Made by a program: the position numbers and the translations under genes | NCBI GenBank assembly: GCA_029931535.1 | Contig: JAQPZY010001555.1 | Coordinates: 1,777,001 to 1,841,000 of the forward strand | Direction of reading: 5' to 3' | Source of the DNA: Margaritifera margaritifera | Taxonomy: Eukaryota; Mollusca; Bivalvia; Unionida; Margaritiferidae | Length of the DNA: 64,000 bases | Shown here: positions 33,533-44,979 of the stretch, one piece after another | Position numbering within the stretch: the first letter of the stretch is position 1 | Layout: every line of letters begins with the position of its first letter | Notes under the pieces: generated by a model | What the model saw: only the letters and a program-made list of their open reading frames with translations | Told to the model about the DNA's origin: nothing | The model's database searches: none

Positions 33533-35395
33533 ATTACATGTCATCTGTCGGTTTCATTGAAAGTGAATAGGAACAAAATTATGTATATTTTCCTCCTTAT
33601 TATGCAATAGAACAACAGACGTAGAAGTTGCGCTGTGTAGAAGTAGTGCTTTGTCAATGATACAAGTAAAAGCATAACCGTTGACGAAGGCTACAGCAGT
33701 GGCAGCGATGACGGAGGACAGTATTCCGGAGATTATTTTTGTTTAATTAACGGTCGGAAAAATAGACTTTATAACCGATATTTGGTAGAGACAAGGAAAT
33801 GAAAATCAAACCTGCTAAATACCTCAGCCCCGACTTTTAAACAGTTTATCACGTCAGTTCGAATTTCCCGGTCTGCACAAAACATCTTATCTACCATCTC
33901 TCATTATTTTGCAATGTTCAATTGTAAAAGAATAAAATAAACGCTTTGAATTTATCTTATCCACTTTCAAGGACGCGAATGGCACGCGCCAAGGAACTAA
34001 GATTTCAGAAGGGAGGCAACCCCAAATTGAATTCACTTTGTTGCTTTAGAACTGGCCTCATGACAGCCAGCAAACAAGTGTAGAATACGCATAAACAAAA
34101 TATATGGCATCTATATAGTAAACATATTGGGGTTGCCTCCCTTTTGAAATCTTAGTTCCTTGGCGAGTGCCATTCGCGTGCTTGAAAGTGGATAAGATAA
34201 CATTTCTAGCACCACTCAAATGCAGGATATTTATATCAGGCTGACAAGTATAATGTGTCCCGAAGTAAGGGATCGTTTGTTTCATTATGTTCATCTTACC
34301 TTTCCCAGTATTGTGCAGAGTTTCGCATGTACAGATGTGATTTTGACACTGAAGGGTCTGATTTGCCCAGCATGTCAGTGTACAGTCATGTACTCCATGC
34401 GGACAGTCTTCCGTAAACACTAATACTGTAAAGAAAATGATTAGTTTATTTACTAGTTAGTGAGTAACGTTACACTGTCTACAGATAATATAATTTAGTA
34501 ACTAATCGTGATGAAACGTAGTTTGCATAATTTTTATCAATGAACCAACCAATCAAACAAACAAATAAACTTGAAAGCTGTAAAAGTGTTGCTCCCACTA
34601 TTCGGTATAAATTGGTCTTTTAAACTGGCGTCTTTCTCCGACATCATAACGATGATCAGCTTTGGTATAATAGTACAAATTTCAAGATAATTGGATAAGA
34701 AATAATGAAATTACAATTATTTGATTTTTTAAAATTCTTTTCATTTTGTAAAGACATTCTTAAAGAGTAGATGTGACTTTTTAATGTTTTGTTGTTTGTG
34801 TCTGTGTCTACCGTACACCTACTACAGGGACAATCAGTCACAATGTATGATTTCTCCTTTTTGTTGACCTTGGCACACTCCAGAAATCAACCTCTAGGCT
34901 TCATCCTCAGATACATAATCATAATTAGATCCACAAATACAAAGTTCCTCAGGAAATAAGAAAATGCAGAAAAAATGTTGAACCAATATATTGTTGATCG
35001 ATTCTAAACAGATCTATTTTAAGGTACAAGCGTGTAAGAAATATTGTTAATTCTCATGCGAATCTACTCTTTTGAAGTAAAATGTGATGAAAAATATGAA
35101 GAAATATTCACTACACTGTATGAATACCATAAACGTCCTTTATGCTCATACGTCTTGAAATTTTGTCGGAAATAAGTATTCAAACTTTATACAAACATAC
35201 TTGGTTTTAACTTAAGTTTCAGTAACAAGTAATTTAAAGCCTGATTATGATAAGATTTTATAATATCCACTGAAATTGTAATTAAAGTTTGTTAAATTTA
35301 TATTAACTACGCCCTGTAATGATCTGACAATAATTTCTCTTAATTTATATCTTACCAATAAGGGCACAGGCGAAAGCAGCAAGGAGCACGCGCAT
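32092..35395 (-). CDS. secreted 12-cysteine peptide, I84 (cvSI-like) serine protease inhibitor candidate, three exons
   Basis: Exon 1, 35,395-35,356, gives signal peptide MRVLLAAFACALI and a donor G|GTAAGA. Exon 2, 34,425-34,300, follows acceptor tttctttacag and ends AAAG|GTAAGA. Exon 3, 32,225-32,092, follows acceptor tctcgtacag and ends at TAA. Lengths of 40, 126 and 134 nt give 99 codons plus stop, and both introns (930 and 2,074 bp) are phase 1. The mature peptide has 12 Cys: exon 2 C-x6-C-x3-C-x7-C-x4-C-x-C; exon 3 C-x5-C-x10-C-x6-C-x4-C-x-C. It is thus two half-domains, one per phase-1 exon, each ending in a C-x-C. Short length, a signal peptide and 12 Cys fit the bivalve I84 family, which inhibits subtilisin-like and other serine proteases in plasma and is linked to defence against protozoan and bacterial proteases. 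The exon structure is directly supported; the family is inferred from recalled pattern; inhibition is untested. No other intact gene adjoins it. Confidence 0.75.
32317..32412. repeat. (CA)n(TA)n compound microsatellite in intron 2
   Basis: About 47 bp of CA followed by about 48 bp of TA, lying about 90 bp upstream (transcript sense) of exon 3. The pure CA on the plus strand gives (TG)n in the transcript. Confidence 0.97.
33040..33141. mobile_element. pogo-like MITE, about 98 bp, in intron 2
   Basis: Flanked by TA dinucleotides (33,040-33,041; 33,140-33,141). The left end 'cagtcaaacgtatgattatc' and the complement of the right end 'tagtaaaacctcgattatcc' form an imperfect 24-bp inverted repeat. 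The 'ACCTCGATTATCC' style is that of Tc1/mariner-pogo termini. There is no coding capacity. Confidence 0.6.
33469..33527. repeat. (TA)n microsatellite in intron 2
   Basis: An uninterrupted TA run of about 58 bp. Confidence 0.97.
33952..34200. mobile_element. 249-bp foldback element with 74-bp arms in intron 2
   Basis: The left arm 33,952-34,025 ('ttatcttatccactttcaag' ... 'gggaggcaacccc' then aa) and right arm 34,127-34,200 are inverted copies with about three mismatches, around a 101-bp loop. In the minus-strand pre-mRNA this would form a long, almost perfect hairpin about 100 nt downstream of exon 2. Likely a MITE; no target-site duplication was recognised. Confidence 0.85.
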
Positions 35396-35439
35396 TTTTA
35401 ACTGTCCTGAAAGACGGCGATATTCAGAAGCGGCTGCAG

Positions 35440-35485
35440 AAGAGAGCAGAAATGAAATCCTGAGTCTTAACCTCCCTTTATATTG
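35440..35485 (-). promoter_or_regulatory. TATA-box core promoter of the 12-Cys gene
   Basis: On the minus strand 'atataaa' lies at 35,483-35,477, and an initiator-like 'tttcatttc' falls roughly 25-30 bp downstream near 35,450. That would give a 5' UTR of about 55 bp before the ATG at 35,395. The placement is what an inducible secreted-peptide gene would show. Confidence 0.6.
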
Positions 35486-35575
35486 CGACACTTGACGTCA
35501 TTACTTCATTTATCACATGACATGTTCCACAGAGACACGTTTAAATCAAAGCATGATAACTGATAACTGACTCCC

Positions 35576-35924
35576 TTATCGCGAGCAAGCAGATTGAGTA
35601 ATGCTGTGGACAAAAAATATGCTACAATTTTGTGAAATATAGTCTCCGTCGAGTATCAGTCTTGCAAGAAATGGTAGCTGACATGCCCTAATGACCTTTA
35701 GAACCGTACTAGCAGGAGTCGTGCTCCTTGTTGGATTATGCAAACCAGAAAGGTCAAAAGGTAGAGGCAAGGTAGAGACGAGTCGTCTGGGTCCACTAGA
35801 TGAAGGACAAAGCAAAGGGCTGGGCATCAACATTCCTCTGGGCGAGGCTAATCGGCTGTTAATTAACTACCGCGTAACATATATTAGAATGGCCGCTGAC
35901 AAAACTCATCACCCAGCCAGCTAA
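35576..35924. other. GC-richer overlapping open frames of unknown nature
   Basis: Both strands are open for about 80 codons. The plus frame begins MTFRTVLAGVVLLVGLC, which looks like a signal peptide. The minus frame reads 'SSSGPRRLVSTLPLPFDLSG'. Only one can be real, and neither has a recognised family or splice context. Its base composition differs from the AT-rich flanks, so an interspersed repeat is equally likely. Confidence 0.2.
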
Positions 35925-36099
35925 GTATGAATGTTTACTTGATCGTACCAGGCCTCGACTTGTTGCCCTCGGATATGAAGTCAGTGGGACACGTTTGTGG
36001 TTTCCATTGTAGTACATATAGTATTCTCTAATATTTATAAATTCAAGAGTTCTCGTCCAATCATAATGAATGTTCATCACCTGTTTAAAATTGTTTGTA

Positions 36100-38270
36100 A
36101 ATGACCAAGACTTTTTGACTGATTCATGGGATATATATCTGAATTTTAATTTATAATTCCGATAATTAGTGGAAAGAGGACTTTTTGTTTTTTCCGAGAG
36201 GCCAATTTTTGAACAAATCGCGTATTACGAATACCAGACACACTCTTCATATTTACTCATACCTTTGAATAGCACAAGCAGTAACAAAGGTGAACAATAA
36301 AGACTTAAAGACTGGGCCCAGAATTTTGTCTATGGTAAAGACGCTTTTGAGTCAAGAACTTATTCTAACACTGATTTGTTTTATGATTCCCCACCACGAC
36401 AGTGGTACATCATGCATTATTACCATTGTCTGTCGGTCCATCCATCCGTCCGTCACATTAGTAAAGTTTTGCTTTAGGTCTGATTCCAGGCATGAGGTGG
36501 GGCATCCGTGGCCGGCGCACACATTTGTTGCAAGTTCTAATTTAAGATTAGTCAATCAAAAATATAGGAAGACTGCACAAAGCTTTCGATGGTGGAAAGG
36601 CTTAGCGTAATTATCTATACCCATCAATTCATTCCACACATTGACAGGTAATTGAGTGTCCTAGTTTCCACGACCAACATAAAACACACGAATTCTTTGA
36701 TCGAATTGCGAAGCAAAAACGTTTCAGCGAAGCAGACATTTTGTGACATCGTATGGAACATGGCAGAAACAGTTCTTAAAAAAGGTAAATGCACTCCAAA
36801 AAGTTAGAAGGAACACAACGTGCGTAATCACTAATGCCAATCCCTGGTGGTAGGCAAAAACAAGAAAAGTTGATTATAGTGCTCCAAAAAATAATGGTCA
36901 GAAAGTTTCCATTTAGTGAAATTTGCTACTTATATCACAAAATTTCGATCAATCAATCAATCAATCAAGCAATCAATCAATCAAGCAATCAATCTAAAAC
37001 AAGGTACCAATCTGTTGGCTTCGACAAGTTCAATTAATTGTCTTTATATTCAGCGTTGCATGCATGATGTTCTGCCCACCATGTATGCATGCAAATGATT
37101 GGTCCCGTGACAGCCTTACGTGCTGCTGGAGTAATCCTTTATATACACAAAAGACAGCTGATCTGCTAATTTTTCATTTGACCTTGGGCTTTTTTTCAGT
37201 AACTAAGTACAGTATGCATCTTGATAAACTGTGCCGGCTCTGTATCTCCATCACACAAGGATCATAGTACCAGCTAAATCTACTATTGAAAGAAAATAAC
37301 AGGAATATATATCCCTGAAATTTTCAAATAAAATGTAGGTTATATGTATCTCATCGCGTGCGCCGTTTTAATTTCCTTCTAGCTACCTCTTGCTATAATT
37401 TGGTACCCTTAATGGGACTCCAAAGTCAGCTTAAACTTGCTTTCTCATTTTCCTCGCAAACTTTGTTCGCTTGGCCGGTTTTGAATGGAACCTCAAATAT
37501 ATCAAATTTAAAAACGGCGCTATTAATATATGCATAATTCGATATAGATGTTTTTCTGTACTCATGCGTCTCATTTGAAGAATTAACAGCCATATAATTT
37601 TGCAACATGTTGTTTTCATTTCCGTTATTGATGAAGCAGAAGCAGAGTAAACAAATCGTCATTGGACATTTTTTACACGTGGAGTCCAAATCTTTAAATT
37701 TTTCAAGTCACGCTCAGTCAATACCTTTCATTTACTATTTGAAAAAACAAACATTCAGTAAAAAAATTAGTATGCAAGTATGGCATTTGTAGAGTTCAAT
37801 ACGTTGCTCTATTGCAATGTCGAATATGATATTGGCCATCATGAAGTGGAGGCCAGTATCAATATTTTATTGCTCATTTAAACGATGTATTGAGCGAAGC
37901 AGAAGCCCGTAATTCTTTAATTACTTTCATAACCAGTAATCTAAATTTATCCCCACTCGAAAAAAATAACTTTGCTGCCAAAAATAAGAAATCTGGAACA
38001 GACAATAAAGGCTTGCTCTCTGTAACAGATTGTTTCCGTCATTGGCGGCCGTGTAATTCTGAATAAATTAAATATGTAGCGAAATGTAGTTTTTCATTTC
38101 TTGCACAACTGATGTTCTTTAACTTAGGGTATCGTTTAACACAGAATTAATTAAATCTGTTAAATTAATATTATTGTAAACTATTATTATATACAACTCT
38201 ACTGGCACGTGACGTGCAAGGATTACTTTCCGCCCGTTTAGGATCATTGGTGTTTGCTCATGGATTCTTT
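36100..38270. other. no recognisable gene
   Basis: Contains an (ATCA)n-like run at 36,949-36,993 and a degenerate dispersed repeat with 'tccatccatccgtccgtc' near 36,435-36,455. Open frames are short and unassigned. Confidence 0.4.
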
Positions 38271-38274
38271 GTGT

Positions 38275-38615
38275 ATCACCCGGTAATTACAAACTCAAGC
38301 AAATTTTCCCCAGTCAAGACTTCTTAAATTTACCACCCTATAATTATCTCACACAGCAAAGGCACCGTCTAACTGCATTTAGTTTTTTTTACCACCATAT
38401 AATTACAATCTCGCAAGGCATCTGCCCCATCTAGTTTATTTATCTTACCATCCTATAAGTACCATCTCGAGTACAGCTGCCCAGTTCAGTTGTATTAAGT
38501 TTACCAAACCTTCAATTATCATCTCAGGCGACATCTATGCCTTCTCGCTGTATTAAGTTTACCATATTATCAATACCATGTCTCGCAACATCTGCACCGT
38601 CCAGTTGCATTTCGA
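38275..38615. repeat. about 57-bp diverged tandem array, five to six copies
   Basis: Units start at the word 'taccacc/taccat' at 38,331, 38,390, 38,446, 38,502 and 38,560. Each carries '(t)ataattatc', 'atctcg', 'ggcatctgccccgtc'-like and 'cagttgtatt' words. A degraded copy precedes at about 38,275. Confidence 0.75.
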
Positions 38616-39039
38616 TTACATTTTTAAGCAATATCAGCGCCGTACAGTCGAACAAGTTTTGAAACTTATACAAACGACGTACGTTGAGTTTAACATTTGT
38701 ATCCATTTACTGTTTCAATGCTTCGTAGGTTAGTATGATTTCTGTGATATCAAAAGCTCAATAACAATAAGGTCTGGGTCGAGATTGTGACTGTAATTCA
38801 CCTCTAAAATCAGACCATGGATAGCATAATGATAAGGCAGATTTAAAACGTGCAGACGGTCTGCATTATTAATGAGTACCTTTTGGCATTTGGTTGACAT
38901 TTAGTTGCATTTATATTGCAAGGATAAGCGTAGGAGTTTATTTTCATATTCAAAATTCTACATACATACACATTTTTTGAAGAATATTGACGTATAACAT
39001 CAAGGAAGAAATATTAGGTATAAATATATATTGGGAATG

Positions 39040-39130
39040 AATGGCTGGCTGGTCGGCTAGCTAGCTAGCTAGCGAGCTAGATGGATGGATAGATGGATGG
39101 ATGGATTGACGGACTGATATATTGATTGAT
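39040..39130. repeat. (GCTA)n/(GGAT)n tetranucleotide tract
   Basis: 'ggctggctgg', then 'ctagctagctag', then 'gatggatggat' runs in succession. Confidence 0.85.
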
Positions 39131-39516
39131 GGATGGATTAAATGAACGATTGATTAATCTATTAATAAGGCTAAGTGGACGATACTGGTAGAAGTAATAT
39201 AACTGGTCTTTTGCATTAAGAAAATGACACTGAAAATGGACGATTTAAAGTAAGTCTGTGGAGACGCTTCTGTAAGTCAATTTTAAAGGTAGTTTGCTAA
39301 CTAGTTCCTTAGTTAGAAAGCAGACATGCACGCAGATACATATACAGAAAGCAAAATTACTGATTTATAAGATCCTATTGAAAATAATGGAATTTTTCAT
39401 ATAAAGAAAGCAAACAAGAAACGCAATTTTTTAACACGTTTGTAGAGATATTTTATATTCAGTTACTTTATAAGTTGGGTAGCCACATCTATGTTCCTAA
39501 AAGATCATGTTCACAG

Positions 39517-39540
39517 ATATATATATATATATATATATAT

Positions 39541-39611
<71 letters not shown>
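39517..39611. repeat. (TA)n microsatellite
   Basis: About 95 bp of TA with one 'tagata' interruption near 39,540. Confidence 0.97.
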
Positions 39612-39614
<3 letters not shown>

Positions 39615-39799
39615 GATTGACGAATTATATGTGTATATAGATAGAGAGTGATATAATTGGATGACAAATGTATGGGTATATAGATAGAGAGTGGTACACA
39701 CAGAAGCATGAATGGATAGACCGAGATACAATGAGAGAGACAGAGAAGTATTAGAAAGATAGATCGATATACAGATAAAGTATTGCATATAAATAGAGC

Positions 39800-41080
39800 T
39801 TGTATCTTGTTGGCCTTAATGCGGTCAGCATTACCATTTTGTATGTTTTAGTGAATTACCTTACCTAACTAGTAATGACGATTACATCTTTGCTAACCTG
39901 TTTGACCGAATTGTCCTATAATTCACTTCTCTAGTTTAAGCAGCTCATGTTTGCATGCTTATCATTCGTGGTTTGTGCCTATATGTATATATGGGGGTTG
40001 GATCTTTGTGGTATAGGTACAAAACATTAGTGTTGTCAGGGGACTATCACCTTGAAGGACAGTTCTATCCCTCAGCTGGAAAGGTATTATCAGTACCTCT
40101 CGTTCCTTTTATGTCTGTCATTCATGTTTGATAGAGCATTTATCTTTTGCTGGTTGATCCGAGTTTTTGTTTGTAGATTTCAGTTATGATAGACAGGAGC
40201 ACTACTCTATAATATGAAGAAACAAACAAATAAAATAAACAAAACTGTAGAAAATTGTCGCCCTTGTAAAAACAACCTTATGATCCATACAATACACGTA
40301 AAATATTTGGGCTTACATAGATAATCGAAGTCAAACTTTCAAACTTAAAAAGTGGGGACGTTGTTTTCGAGTTCTATAAAGATCGCACGGGGAATCTGTA
40401 TGCGTGTTCGAACAGTTACGGCTGTTACCGTATGAGCTCGTATCTCCATGGAAACATGAGCGTGACGAAGACTTATATTCCAGAAGAAGAAATGTGTTAT
40501 GTGGAAAAACCGGCTATACAGATGCACTTAGACTGATCAACGAGGCGGAGGAAGGAAAAAATAGTAGACAATACAACAGATACAACGGAATTTGACGCTT
40601 CCAACCTATGGAAAATTACTTAAAATAAGTTGACATAAGGGAAAGAGGAGCATATCAATTTCAATGAGTAGTATTGATGCATTTGTTTATAGTTGTGATA
40701 TAAGTATAATTAGTACAAAAAAATTAAAATAAAAGTCTTGTTAATATAGGTAATGTGTGTAGTTATTAGTTATATCTCTAAGTTCAGATATATGTAAATT
40801 TGTGATCTGTGTTCTAGTATCATGAACAATCTGTTTCGTGGAAGGTGTACTTTGTCAACCAATCAAAGATGTTTTGCTAAGTATTGATAGTATTTGAAAT
40901 CTTTGCATAATTACCATTGACCAATTGACCATCATAATCTTTAAAGAAGTCCCCCCAAAATTAACAATAATTTGTATCCCTGTACATTTTTAAAAAGATG
41001 GGAATAATCTTCCTGCCCTTCTATCTATCTGTCAATCCAGTATTAATGTAGTGATTGGGGGCAGTTGTTTGATGTGCACA
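39800..41080. other. no recognisable gene
   Basis: One 60-codon open frame on each strand at 40,345-40,595 has no family resemblance. No repeats are obvious. Confidence 0.4.
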
Positions 41081-41089
41081 ATGGTTTTA

Positions 41090-41990
41090 AGGTTTTAATA
41101 TGACCCTTAGGTGTTGGACCAGGGGCTGGGATATCATTCTTTCTTGTTGTAAATCTCAATATTTTAACAATTGTAGGTGGAGATCTGAAAACTGGTTTGT
41201 GTCATCGTCAGGTCCAGGCCTATAACATATGTAACGGGTTTTTAGGTTACACTTCCTAGTCTTGCCCCAGGGGTGGGCCCTGTGGGGATGCTACTCCTGG
41301 TTCACAACTTGGAAACTGTTGAGATCCCTACCATATAACCGTATATAGGTTTGAAGGGCAGGAGGCGAAATCAGACATATATCCAATACATAGCATGGGC
41401 CATGTCCTTTGGGTTGGGGACTTTCCTGTGGGTCATATCTTGGAAACAGTTGATATTCCCACCTTTTTAACCATATATTGATTGAAATACATGAGACAAA
41501 ATAGGACATATGTCCAGTACAGACCCTGATGAAGAGGACTTGTTCCAGGGTCATAACTTGGAAACTGTCGGGATCCATAGGTTATAATTACATACAGGTT
41601 TGAAGGGCATAACACAAAATTGGACGCATATCCAGAATATACCCTGGGTTGTGTCCCTGGGGTTGGGGACTTTACCCTGGCTCATAACTTGGAAATAGTT
41701 GGGATCCACATACTATAACTATATATAGGTTCGAAGGGCAATAAACAAAATTAGACGTATATCCACATATACCGTGAGTTGTGCCCCTAGGAACCTGACC
41801 ATGGCTCATAACCTGGAAACTGTTAAGATCCTCATTCTGTAACCATGCTACATTTAATGGGAATGAGGGGATAAATACACTTGTACATCCAATGTGTCCT
41901 GGGTCATGTCCCTAGAGGAGACTTGCCCTTGGGTCATAATTTAGAAACTCTCAAGATTCCCACCATGTAGCGATACATACACTAACTGGA
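41090..41990. repeat. about 130-bp degenerate tandem repeat
   Basis: The phrase 'cataacttggaaactgttg' followed by 'ggatcc', 'accatataac', 'tataggtttgaagggca' and 'aggacatatatcca' recurs at about 41,300, 41,430, 41,550, 41,680, 41,805 and 41,935, with a weaker start at 41,090-41,260. Units are 15-25% diverged. This is the kind of degenerate repeat widespread in bivalves. The frames it opens on the minus strand are artefacts. Confidence 0.8.
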
Positions 41991-42289
41991 TTTTACCTAA
42001 TTATTGTTTGTTTTTGTATCTCATTTTAGAATACACTGAATTTCATGTTTTACTTAGCAATCATCCAGAGTGAAAACAATACAAATGGCACTGCCACATG
42101 CTTCTTGAAGAAAACGTGGAATTAGTGAGCATAGATATTCGTGTAATGTTTTACAAAATCTTCCAAATTTTTTCTGCCTGGAAGGTTTGTAGAAAACAGC
42201 CCATTGGCTGGAGGATATTTTGGAAATGTATACCTCAGAACTAGAGGGTGTGTTGCCGTCCTTTCTTGAAGGTGAAGGCGACAAATCAA

Positions 42290-42560
42290 GGTCATATTTA
42301 GTCTTAATGTGCTGATCGTAACTGAAACTGATAGAATTAGTGATATTATAATTGGTAAACGTTTACATAGATCTAAGACATGGGTGTCGTTTTTACCACT
42401 TGAATGGCTCTTACTTCAAGGTCAAAGGTTGACATTACTATTTTTGTTTGCAACTGTAAGTGGCAAACTTTGAAACAAAGTAATAGATATAAAACTTGGT
42501 GTAGCTATGCATCATGATTTGAACTTTTATGGACCTACCTATAATATCAGGTCTCAGGTC
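42290..42560 (-). repeat. dispersed repeat with 'gacctttgaccttga' words
   Basis: The minus strand reads 'caacctttgaccttgaagta', 'gtagctacaccaagtttta'-like and 'aaggtcata' style phrases common in degenerate molluscan interspersed repeats. No coding content is seen. Confidence 0.4.
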
Positions 42561-42739
42561 AATACCATTTTTTGTGCGTCCAAGCTGTCACCCAGAAGCT
42601 GTTAAGTTCTTACAGATAATGGAATGACACATTTTACACCGTAGAAATCATAGCTTGAGGATGTACCGCGTACGTATCATTATTATCAATAGGATGGAAT
42701 CTAGACATAACTCCAAAGCCATTGAATGTAGTGAATGAA

Positions 42740-43430
42740 ACTTATGTTTATTTCATAACATCTGAATGTCTCATTTATATTTCATGGTATTTCCATCAAG
42801 ATTAAGATAATATATCAACTCAGAAATGCTCAAGGATAGTACGATTGCGGCATTTTTTATAAACCTTGCTGAAATGTTGTCAGGGCATGTGTTTTGCAGG
42901 GATTAAGGTTACTCAATTCTTTGTAAACGAAATCCTCACAGGTTGAAGCTGGAGTGTGCTATTTTGAACATTTCTTACCCTGTACAACTGTTTAGAAAAA
43001 AATGATCCAGTTGTAAACGTATTTGATAATTGTGGTAAATTTCTCCATGAGAGAAGATGCTACATTAGTGAAGAAGGTATTAAAATGATTTGCAATGATA
43101 CACGGGACTGTGGCAGTTGCTGCCATCAATAGTCAATACAGTATTATAATTAGCTTTTGTTTAGAACTTTAGAACTGTAAAAGAACAACCTCAACTGTTG
43201 CCATGATTTCTTAGGGTTGTTTTTATTCTCTTCATGTTTGTTAAAACAATAATCAGATTTTGCTTCCTTAACATCTTTCTGCACTTGATTTATAACTTGC
43301 CATTTTTTCATAATTAAAAAAATGCAATCCCTTTTGTTAGATCTTTGCACTATCTTTGTCGATAATATTATCAAAATATGTTTACTATATATCGATGCCA
43401 GCCCTGAATCCATCTTTACCAGCAAAAGAA
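42740..43430 (-). mobile_element. LINE-E: non-LTR retrotransposon fragment (linker and RT start)
   Basis: The minus strand reads the charged linker 'VINQVQKDVKEAKSDYCFNK' then 'ENKNNPKKSWQQL' (43,330-43,180), then an RT N-terminus across frameshifts with 'NLNPCK' and 'ISARFIKNAA' (about 42,930-42,860), followed by 'LDGNTMKYK'-like text near 42,760. This is the standard order in Jockey/CR1-like elements. Both ends are truncated. Confidence 0.7.
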
Positions 43431-43469
43431 TGGATAGAAGGATAGGTTCATTCTTTAATTATTATTGTT

Positions 43470-43473
<4 letters not shown>

Positions 43474-43541
<68 letters not shown>
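43474..43541. repeat. (AG)n microsatellite
   Basis: About 68 bp of pure GA alternation, adjoining the 5' side of LINE-E. Confidence 0.97.
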
Positions 43542-43544
<3 letters not shown>

Positions 43545-44201
43545 TATAATGTCAACTTTCACTCAGTAACATCATGAGATGACCCCTACGATCCTATTAC
43601 ACAACAACTGGCTTTCTTGATCTATTACTATGAAAACAGCACATAAAAACTGCTATTACTCATAGTAGTATACATTACAATGTATTACAACTATTTCATC
43701 CCATCGGTGACAGCAGAAGATAGTCTTTTATTATCACAAAAATTAACGTGAAAGCATCAACATGCACTCTGATGAGGCCTACCTGCCATTTGCACCTTCG
43801 GTTACCATTTTGATGCATCAGGTGACCATATTACGCGTCGACAAGTTCTATTGTTAGACCAGATAACCCCTACGTACGTCTAGGCTTAACCGTGTTTAAA
43901 AGCGATTTTCAGCCCTTTTACATTGAACACAAGCCTAATGTCATAATTGTTTGTACATTTTGAATCAAACAAAAAACCAATGCAAAGTAAGAGTTATGAA
44001 TATTTATAGAGTAATACTCCGTAAAAATGGTGTAATACTGTAAGACACTATTTATTTTCTAATTGGTCATAATTTTATCTTGATTGACATGTTGGTATAA
44101 ATCATGAATAACGTACAAAAGTAAATTATAAGAGTATTTCCAATTTCTTTTAATTCTATATAATTATTTTTGTCATAGTTATATTTTTTATACGAACTAT
44201 G

Positions 44202-44507
44202 CTATTTTACATATATAATATGTATATTTGTATCTTCACCGTAAAGTGCGAAAGAAGTCAGGCAATACTTTGCAAGGTTTAGTGGTTTTTTAACTGATTT
44301 TCCCTGGTTGTATACGAAGACGGTGAGTACATCATTGCTGGACGATGGCTGGGTGTGTGGGAGTAATGTTGGTCCAGTTTGGCGCCGTGTAAATGGTTGG
44401 GTCTGTGTGGGAATACTATTGCGTTTTGAGGCCTTCAGCAGACTGCAAGGACATATTTCGTTGACATTCGTCCTGTGGACAACATGAATTAGTGCCGTGT
44501 TTATCAT
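44202..44507 (-). other. unassigned 101-codon open frame
   Basis: Begins MINTALIHVVHRTNVNEICP and contains a Ser/Thr/Pro/Gln-rich middle (TQTQPFTRRQTGPTLLPHTQ). A splice-acceptor-like 'tgttgtccacag' lies inside near its start, so an exon is possible. No domain is recognised and the frame may be chance. Confidence 0.2.
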
Positions 44508-44770
44508 CGGAGTTTTTCACTTACATTTGTTATGTGAATAAGATAGTTCGCGCCCTATATATGACGAGGATTTTGCTTACATTTGTTCTGTGAATAAGAA
44601 AGTTTCATACCCTGCATATGACAGGGTTTTGATTACATTTGTTATTTAAATAAATACATTTCGCACTCTGTATATGACCGGTGCATTTCACTTACACTTA
44701 TGACGCGAATATAATAATTTCATACGCTGTATGTAACTGGGTCATTTCCATTTACATTCACAATTTGTGA
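44500..44770. repeat. about 58-65-bp diverged tandem repeat, four copies
   Basis: 'cacttacatttgttatgtga' then 'ataag', 'ttcgcaccc/tac' and 'tgtatatgac' words recur at about 44,517, 44,575, 44,633 and 44,690, with a weaker copy at 44,749. Confidence 0.6.
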
Positions 44771-44979
44771 AATAGGCAACGTGAATTCATTTTTCTTCTG
44801 TATACATAGTAGATTAGGATTAGTAGATTTTGTATTTACATGTTGATAAATAATCAACATCTCATTTAAAATGTTATATTGTATTTGACCATATGTATCT
44901 TATATGTAAGTATCATAATCTTCTGTATATGTAAATCATTAGTCGAAAATATTCAATCTGACCCAATAGTTAGGATCAA

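Noticed and set aside
34058..34290. Extension of the exon 2 frame into the intron
   Set aside because: The frame continues past a good donor site into the foldback element; the Cys pattern ends at the donor and phase continues in exon 3.
41291..41615. Minus-strand ORFs with internally repeated phrases (SFQVM/PRYD/QVV)
   Set aside because: The repetition is the 130-bp DNA repeat read in frame; no frame is conserved between units.
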